64,000 nucleotides of DNA, from NCBI GenBank assembly GCA_963728965.1, contig CAVSMH010000006.1, positions 1,116,001 to 1,180,000 on the forward strand. Direction: 5' to 3'. Origin of the DNA: DASQZT01 sp963728965. GTDB taxonomy: Bacteria; Acidobacteriota; Terriglobia; Bryobacterales; Bryobacteraceae. The notes beneath the pieces were generated by a model that worked only from the letters and a program-made list of their open reading frames with translations, was not told the origin of the DNA and searched no databases. Shown here in pieces: positions 59,896 to 64,000 of the stretch; position 1 is the stretch's first letter; every line of letters begins with the position of its first letter. The translations under genes and the position numbers were made by a program.

Positions 59896-61263
59896 GTGCC
59901 GCATCGCTCCTCCTTGTGCCTGATGGTTTCGATGGTGCGCGACCGGGCTATCTCCCCGAGCGAGCTTCTCGAATCGCACCTGCGCGAAATACAGGCGCGC
60001 AATCCCGCAATTAACGCCTTCGTCACGGTATTCGAAGAACAGGCCCGCGAAGAGGCGCGCGAGCGGGAGCGCGCCCTCACCCGCGGCGATCCGTTGGGCC
60101 TGCTGCATGGCGTACCCATCACCGTGAAGGATAGCTTCGATGTGGCCGGCTGGCCCACCCGCTCCGGTAGCCGCTTGCGCGCCGGTCACGTCGCCGCCGA
60201 GGATGCCGCCGCCGTCGCTCGCCTGCGCTGCGAAGGCGCGGTGATTCTGGGCAAGACCAACACGCCCGAACTGCTGGCCAGTTACGAGACCGATAACTTC
60301 CTCACCGGCCGCACCAATCACCCTCTGGACTCGACCCGCACACCGGGCGGGTCGAGCGGCGGCGAAGCGGCCGCGATCGCCTCCTTCTGTTCCCCCGGCG
60401 GGATCGGCAGCGATGGCGGCGGCTCCATCCGCGTCCCCGCCCATTTCTGCGGTATCGCCGGGATGAAACCGACTCCCGGACGTGTCTCCGGCGTGGGGCA
60501 CTTTCCCGCGCTCGGTCTGCCCGCCGCCCTGTTTGCCGGCGCCGGACCCATGGCCCGCACCGCCCAGGATCTGCGCCTGCTCTTCTCCGCCATTGCCGGC
60601 TTTGACCCGCGGGATCCGGTCTCCGCGCCCGCGCCCCTCCGCCAGCCGTTCGTCACTGCCCAGCGCATCGGCGTCTGGGAGCAGTTCTATCAAGTGCCGG
60701 TAGACCCCGAGATCGCCGCCGCCGTCCGCACCGCCGCATCCCGGTTCTCGCAACTCGGTTTCGCGGTCGAGCCATTTGAGCCTCGCGGCCTCGAGCGCGC
60801 CCCCAACCTCTGGGCGTTTCTGTTCAGCCAATGGCCGTCGCTCGCCACCCGCAAGCTGGTCGAGGGCCGCGAATCCGAACTGCACTGGACATTTTCCGAA
60901 TCCCTGAGCGCCGTCCGGCCCACCGCCGAAGATGCGCTCCACCACCTGGCGGCCCGCGACCACATGCGCGCCTCGCTGGTCCGCCAGATGGAAGAGGTGC
61001 CGGTGCTGCTCATGCCGGTCTGTGGCATTACCGCCTTCCTCCATCGCCACCGCCGGTGGGAGATCGCCGGCAAGTCCATCGGTCTGTTCCAGGCCATGAT
61101 GTCCGCCGTCGTGGCCAACGTGCTGGGGCTCCCCGCCGTAACCGTTCCCATCGCCCGATCGCGTGACGGCCTGCCCATCGGCGTGCAGTTGCTCGGCCGC
61201 CCCTATGACGACGAGTTGCTCCTGGAGTTGGCCCAGCGCCTCGAAGGCTATCCTGGGAGCTGA
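59896..61263 (+). CDS. Amidase signature family hydrolase
   Basis: 455 residues. The Ser-cisSer-Lys triad is in place: Lys in VPITVKDSFD, cis-Ser in PGGSSGGEAA and the nucleophile Ser in DGGGSIRVP. Members hydrolyse amide bonds (GatA, indoleacetamide hydrolase and others); the substrate is not predictable and no gatB/gatC is near, so a GatA role is unlikely. The start is GTG 59896, immediately after a run of seven G at 59887-59893 and AA. It lies 20 bases after the DUF4252 gene and may be co-transcribed with it. Confidence 0.9.
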   Translation: MPHRSSLCLMVSMVRDRAISPSELLESHLREIQARNPAINAFVTVFEEQAREEARERERALTRGDPLGLLHGVPITVKDSFDVAGWPTRSGSRLRAGHVAAEDAAAVARLRCEGAVILGKTNTPELLASYETDNFLTGRTNHPLDSTRTPGGSSGGEAAAIASFCSPGGIGSDGGGSIRVPAHFCGIAGMKPTPGRVSGVGHFPALGLPAALFAGAGPMARTAQDLRLLFSAIAGFDPRDPVSAPAPLRQPFVTAQRIGVWEQFYQVPVDPEIAAAVRTAASRFSQLGFAVEPFEPRGLERAPNLWAFLFSQWPSLATRKLVEGRESELHWTFSESLSAVRPTAEDALHHLAARDHMRASLVRQMEEVPVLLMPVCGITAFLHRHRRWEIAGKSIGLFQAMMSAVVANVLGLPAVTVPIARSRDGLPIGVQLLGRPYDDELLLELAQRLEGYPGS

Positions 61264-61299
61264 GCCGCGGCTGTCGCGCCCCGGGCGCAATCCTCACAG

Positions 61300-61675
61300 T
61301 GGGATTCGCAGCCACTCTTGAACGCTCGTGGCTCACCGGCAAGCCGGTGTTTGTGCTGACGTCGAAGCGGACGTTTTCAGGCGCCGAGGAGTTCACCTAC
61401 AATCTCAAGAACCTCAAACGCGCCACGATTGTCGGCGAGACCACCGGAGGCGGCGCTCACCCGTATCCGGCCATCCGATCGGCGATCATTTCATCATCGG
61501 CGTGCCGTTCGCGCGCGCCGTGAACCCCATCTCGAAGACGAATTGGGAAGGAACGGGTGTCGAACCCGATGTCAACGTTCCCGCGGGTGAAGCGCTCGAC
61601 GTCGCCAAGAAGATGGCGGCGGAGCAGATCCGCAACGATGCGATCGAAAAAACGATGCGATCGAAAAGAAGTAGA
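61300..61675 (+). pseudogene. Remnant of an S41 (tail-specific) protease C-terminus
   Basis: The sequence PVFVLTSKRTFSGAEEFTYNLKNLKRATIVGETTGGG-AHP is the S41 core with its catalytic Ser in FSGAEE. The frame is then lost by one missing base near 61463, and the +2 frame gives VSGHPIGDHFIIGVPFARAVNPISKTNWEG-TGVEPDV, the expected S41 continuation. The 5' part, including the PDZ-like or N-terminal region, is missing. A 17-base tandem duplication at 61634-61667 removes the old stop. Decayed gene. Confidence 0.8.
61634..61667 (+). repeat. Perfect 17-base tandem duplication in the S41 remnant
   Basis: Two copies of AACGATGCGATCGAAAA, 61634-61650 and 61651-61667, without mismatch. Seventeen is not a multiple of three, so the second copy shifts the frame past the original stop (EKK then TAG at 61673). 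Confidence 0.9.
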
Positions 61676-61770
61676 GCGAAGCGGAATGCTCACTGTTCGA
61701 CGAACGACTTCAGCCTGCCAAGTGCCTTCCACCGCCGGTAGACCATCGCGAGGTATCAATCCGCGGGGGA

Positions 61771-62553
61771 TTACGACGCCGGTTCCGCCGAGCGCGCCTC
61801 GCGGACCATTTCCACGAGTACCTTGCGCGCCTCGTCCGGATCGCGCACCTCGCGCAGAAAAGCCACGCGCCGGCCGTGGACCCGGTCGCCGGACCTGAGC
61901 CGCAGGTGAAAGCCAAGATGATCCACTGAAGTCATGACGGCCTCCGCGGCCTCCTCTCCTGCAAAGTGCCGGGCGATCAAACGGAGTGCTTCGGCATGAT
62001 CGGCATTCATGTGTCGCAGGATGGCCGGGCCGGTCTCGGCCAAAGGGTCGGGCCCGGCGTCTGCGTAATCCTCGGCGGAGACCCATCCCATGACACCGAA
62101 ACCCCCGATGAAGTACACGGCCGAGACCTCCAGCCGGTAATAGGCAAAGTCGGAGTAATCCTGCCAGAACTTCGCATTTTCGTGCCGCGACAGGTACAGG
62201 TCCCGGACCTCCGTCGCGGGCACCTCGTTCCCCTGTCCCACCAGAGTCACTCGGGCGGCGCCGAGGGGATCGCCCGAGACGTCGGGCTGCACGATCAGCA
62301 AACTGGCCCGCCGATCCTCGCGCAGGTTCTGCGTGTGCATCGCCATGCCGCTGATGAAGAACACGGGGCGTCCCTGGGCATCGGCGGCATAAGGCATCAT
62401 CGAGCCGAAAGGAAAGCCGGGAACCTTCCTGGAATGCGTGGACAGGCTACCGATTCGACCGAGCCATACGAGCGTGCGTGCGCGCTCGGCAAGCGGCGGC
62501 TCCGCCACGTCCGGGGCAATGGGTCCAGGACCCGCGTGCTGTTGGGAGGGCAC
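61771..62553 (-). CDS. HugZ-like FMN/heme-binding split-barrel protein with DUF2470
   Basis: 260 residues. The pyridoxamine-phosphate-oxidase-like split barrel is at about 25-165 (GSLSTHSRKVPGFPFGSMMPYAADAQGRPVFFISGMAMHTQNL, ASLLIVQPDV). The C-terminal DUF2470-type domain carries HMNADHAEALRLIARHF, the motif with His ligands found in HugZ-type heme utilisation proteins. Known members degrade or bind heme. Heme use here is inference. The start is GTG 62553; no obvious operon partner is present. Confidence 0.85.
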   Translation of the reverse strand: MPSQQHAGPGPIAPDVAEPPLAERARTLVWLGRIGSLSTHSRKVPGFPFGSMMPYAADAQGRPVFFISGMAMHTQNLREDRRASLLIVQPDVSGDPLGAARVTLVGQGNEVPATEVRDLYLSRHENAKFWQDYSDFAYYRLEVSAVYFIGGFGVMGWVSAEDYADAGPDPLAETGPAILRHMNADHAEALRLIARHFAGEEAAEAVMTSVDHLGFHLRLRSGDRVHGRRVAFLREVRDPDEARKVLVEMVREARSAEPAS

Positions 62554-62648
62554 GACTCAATGGTAACGGAAAGCTGGCGCCGATTGCCCGCTCCGCGGGG
62601 CGGCGCATAACGCCGGCGTTTCGTGGAGGGCCCGTCCCTCCTGCCCCG

Positions 62649-64000
62649 TCATGCCGGGACCTGAGCACCTCTTCGCTGGATCGCGGCGTGTAAGTCGCGC
62701 CGCAGTTGCGCCCGGAGCGGCGCGGCGGCGGGATCCTCGACCAGGTTGCTGGTTTCGCGTGGGTTCTTTTCGTAGTCGTACAGTTCAGCCCCCTCGGCGC
62801 CGAACTCCCACTCGGTGTAACGATAGCGCCGCGTGCGCAGCGAGTAACCCATCACGTGCCGGTTCTGCGGGCGCCGCTGAATCTGGCTGATGGCCGGCAG
62901 ATCCCACGGCGTCTCCGGGTTCGCAAGCAGGGGTGCGAGACTGTGGCCCTGCAGGTTCGGGGGGGCGTGCTCCAGGCCGCAGATTTCGGCAAGAGTCGGA
63001 TAGATGTCCAGCAGTTCGACCGCGGCTCCGCAGCCCCGCGCATGCGAACGAATTCCCGGGCCGGCGAACAGCAGCGGAATGCGTGCGGCGGCTTCGAAGT
63101 TGGTCTGCTTCATCCACTGGCCGTGCTCCCCGAGCTGGTAGCCGTTGTCACCCCAGAACACAATCACCGTATCGTTCGCCAACTTCAGCCGGTCGAGCCC
63201 ATTCAGGAGTTTGCCAACCTGGGCATCCATGAATTCAATCGCCGCGAAATAGGCCCGCATCCCTTGCCGGCGCTGGTCGGGCGTCATGCCCATGTTCGCG
63301 TCTTTGTTGAAATAGGCCCACTGCGGCGCCATGTGCATTTCGCTCTCATCGAACGGAACCAGGTCCACGCGGTCGAGCGGGATCGAGTCGAAATATTTGG
63401 CCGGCGCGATGTAAGGGCAATGCGGACGATAGAAGCCCGCCCCAAGGAAGAACGGCTCCTTGCGGTGCTCGCTCATCATCTGTACGACCGCATCGGCCAG
63501 AATGCCGTCCGTGTGCTTCTCGTCGGGCTCGACCGAAGCGTGAAAGGCGACCGTCGAGCCAAGCCCGGTCCGTTGCGGAGTAAGGTGAGTCAGCAGCGGC
63601 TCCTCTTTCGTGTGATCCACGCCGTTCGGGTTTACGACCTGGTTCCAACTGGGCTTGTCGTCCAGCCCATTCGTACCGATCTGGCCGGGAACGCCGTAGT
63701 GGTAAATCTTGCCGGCGCGCGCCGCGAAGTATCCGTTTTTCTGGAAGAGCTGCGGCAGGGTTACCACCTCGGGCAGGGTTTCGCGGAAGTGCTTTTGCAG
63801 GTCGTAAACCCGGGTCGTGTCCGGCGCCATGCCGGTCATCAGCGAGGATCGCGACGGGCTGCATAGCGAAAACTGGCAGTAGGCGCGGTCGAAGCGGACG
63901 CCCTGGCGCGCGATACGGTCGATGTTCGGTGTGCGGACCACCCGATGGCCGTAGCAACTGAGGCAGTTATTGAGATCGTCGGAGGCGATGAAGAGCACAT
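62649..64000 (-). CDS. Sulfatase (iduronate-2-sulfatase-like, S1 family), N-terminus off the window
   Basis: At least 449 residues, ending at 62649; the first residues (upstream of MLFIASDDLNNCLSCYGH) lie beyond the window. The formylglycine motif CSPSR is in FSLCSPSRSSL, and metal-binding DD near the start, GKIYHYG, WGDNGYQLGEHGQW and the C-terminal LYDYEKNPRETSNL complete the sulfatase pattern. The mature enzyme needs the Cys oxidised by a formylglycine-generating enzyme, not in the window. It cleaves sulfate esters from polysaccharides. Signal peptide not visible as the start is missing. Confidence 0.92.
   Translation of the reverse strand, partial: VLFIASDDLNNCLSCYGHRVVRTPNIDRIARQGVRFDRAYCQFSLCSPSRSSLMTGMAPDTTRVYDLQKHFRETLPEVVTLPQLFQKNGYFAARAGKIYHYGVPGQIGTNGLDDKPSWNQVVNPNGVDHTKEEPLLTHLTPQRTGLGSTVAFHASVEPDEKHTDGILADAVVQMMSEHRKEPFFLGAGFYRPHCPYIAPAKYFDSIPLDRVDLVPFDESEMHMAPQWAYFNKDANMGMTPDQRRQGMRAYFAAIEFMDAQVGKLLNGLDRLKLANDTVIVFWGDNGYQLGEHGQWMKQTNFEAAARIPLLFAGPGIRSHARGCGAAVELLDIYPTLAEICGLEHAPPNLQGHSLAPLLANPETPWDLPAISQIQRRPQNRHVMGYSLRTRRYRYTEWEFGAEGAELYDYEKNPRETSNLVEDPAAAPLRAQLRRDLHAAIQRRGAQVPA

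Overview
The window reads as chromosomal DNA of an Acidobacteriota bacterium, most likely of the Solibacter/Bryobacterales group. The DNA is GC-rich by eye. The SBBP beta-propeller protein at 22347-25017 ends in the C-terminal domain described from Solibacter (TIGR03437). There are many Ser/Thr and histidine kinases, secreted proteins of unknown function, an ECF sigma/anti-sigma/DUF4252 operon, and futalosine-pathway menaquinone synthesis (mqnD). No rRNA, tRNA, CRISPR array, phage or plasmid function is seen; the only mobile element is one ISAzo13-like insertion sequence.

Layout. 0-5 kb: the end of an unknown gene, an outer-membrane beta-barrel protein, and a stand-alone receiver divergent from a CHASE hybrid histidine kinase. 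5-11.2 kb (minus): a redoxin, then an overlapping five-gene run of multi-TM protein, His-rich membrane-anchored protein, HSL-type esterase, Baeyer-Villiger-type monooxygenase and DinB protein. 11.3-20.6 kb: a GH2-like protein with an apparent internal deletion, an ABC-2 exporter, a second hybrid kinase broken by a +1 frameshift, a secreted protein behind a terminator-like leader, the IS, and a Cys-containing secreted protein. 20.6-25.4 kb: an M28 peptidase and the frameshifted SBBP protein. 25.8-32.3 kb (plus): mqnD, a TAT-type Gfo/Idh/MocA oxidoreductase, acyl-CoA dehydrogenase, a MeaB GTPase fused to methylmalonyl-CoA epimerase, MTA phosphorylase and a GT9-like transferase, several overlapping. 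32.5-38.3 kb: CsgG-like protein, Ser/Thr kinase, sirtuin; Lon faces them. 38.4-46.6 kb: two ADP/ATP-carrier-like transporters converging on each other, then a minus-strand set of BamA-like barrel, exported kinase-like protein and membrane Ser/Thr kinase. 46.7-54.6 kb: pheA-ubiX, an XRE/S24-like regulator, a 36-residue exported peptide with two membrane proteins, a SprT/YgjP-like metalloprotein, fabH and a heparinase-II/III-like protein. 54.6-55.2 kb holds no protein gene but contains a promoter, a rod-shaped RNA with a U-tract, and a second strong terminator. 55.2-64 kb: S9 peptidase, the sigma-factor operon, an amidase, a decayed S41 protease, a HugZ-like protein and a sulfatase running off the end.

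How genes may work together (inference): the esterase/monooxygenase pair could open ketones by oxidation to an ester and hydrolysis; acyl-CoA dehydrogenase plus MeaB-epimerase points to branched-chain/propionyl-CoA catabolism through methylmalonyl-CoA; the barrel/exported kinase-like/membrane kinase set and the CsgG/kinase/sirtuin set look like envelope-linked protein-modification modules. The most novel-looking items are the structured RNA at 54.8 kb, the envelope kinase operon, the MeaB-epimerase fusion and the 36-residue peptide. Two genes carry the same kind of lesion, one extra G in a GGGGG run, which raises the question of sequencing error.
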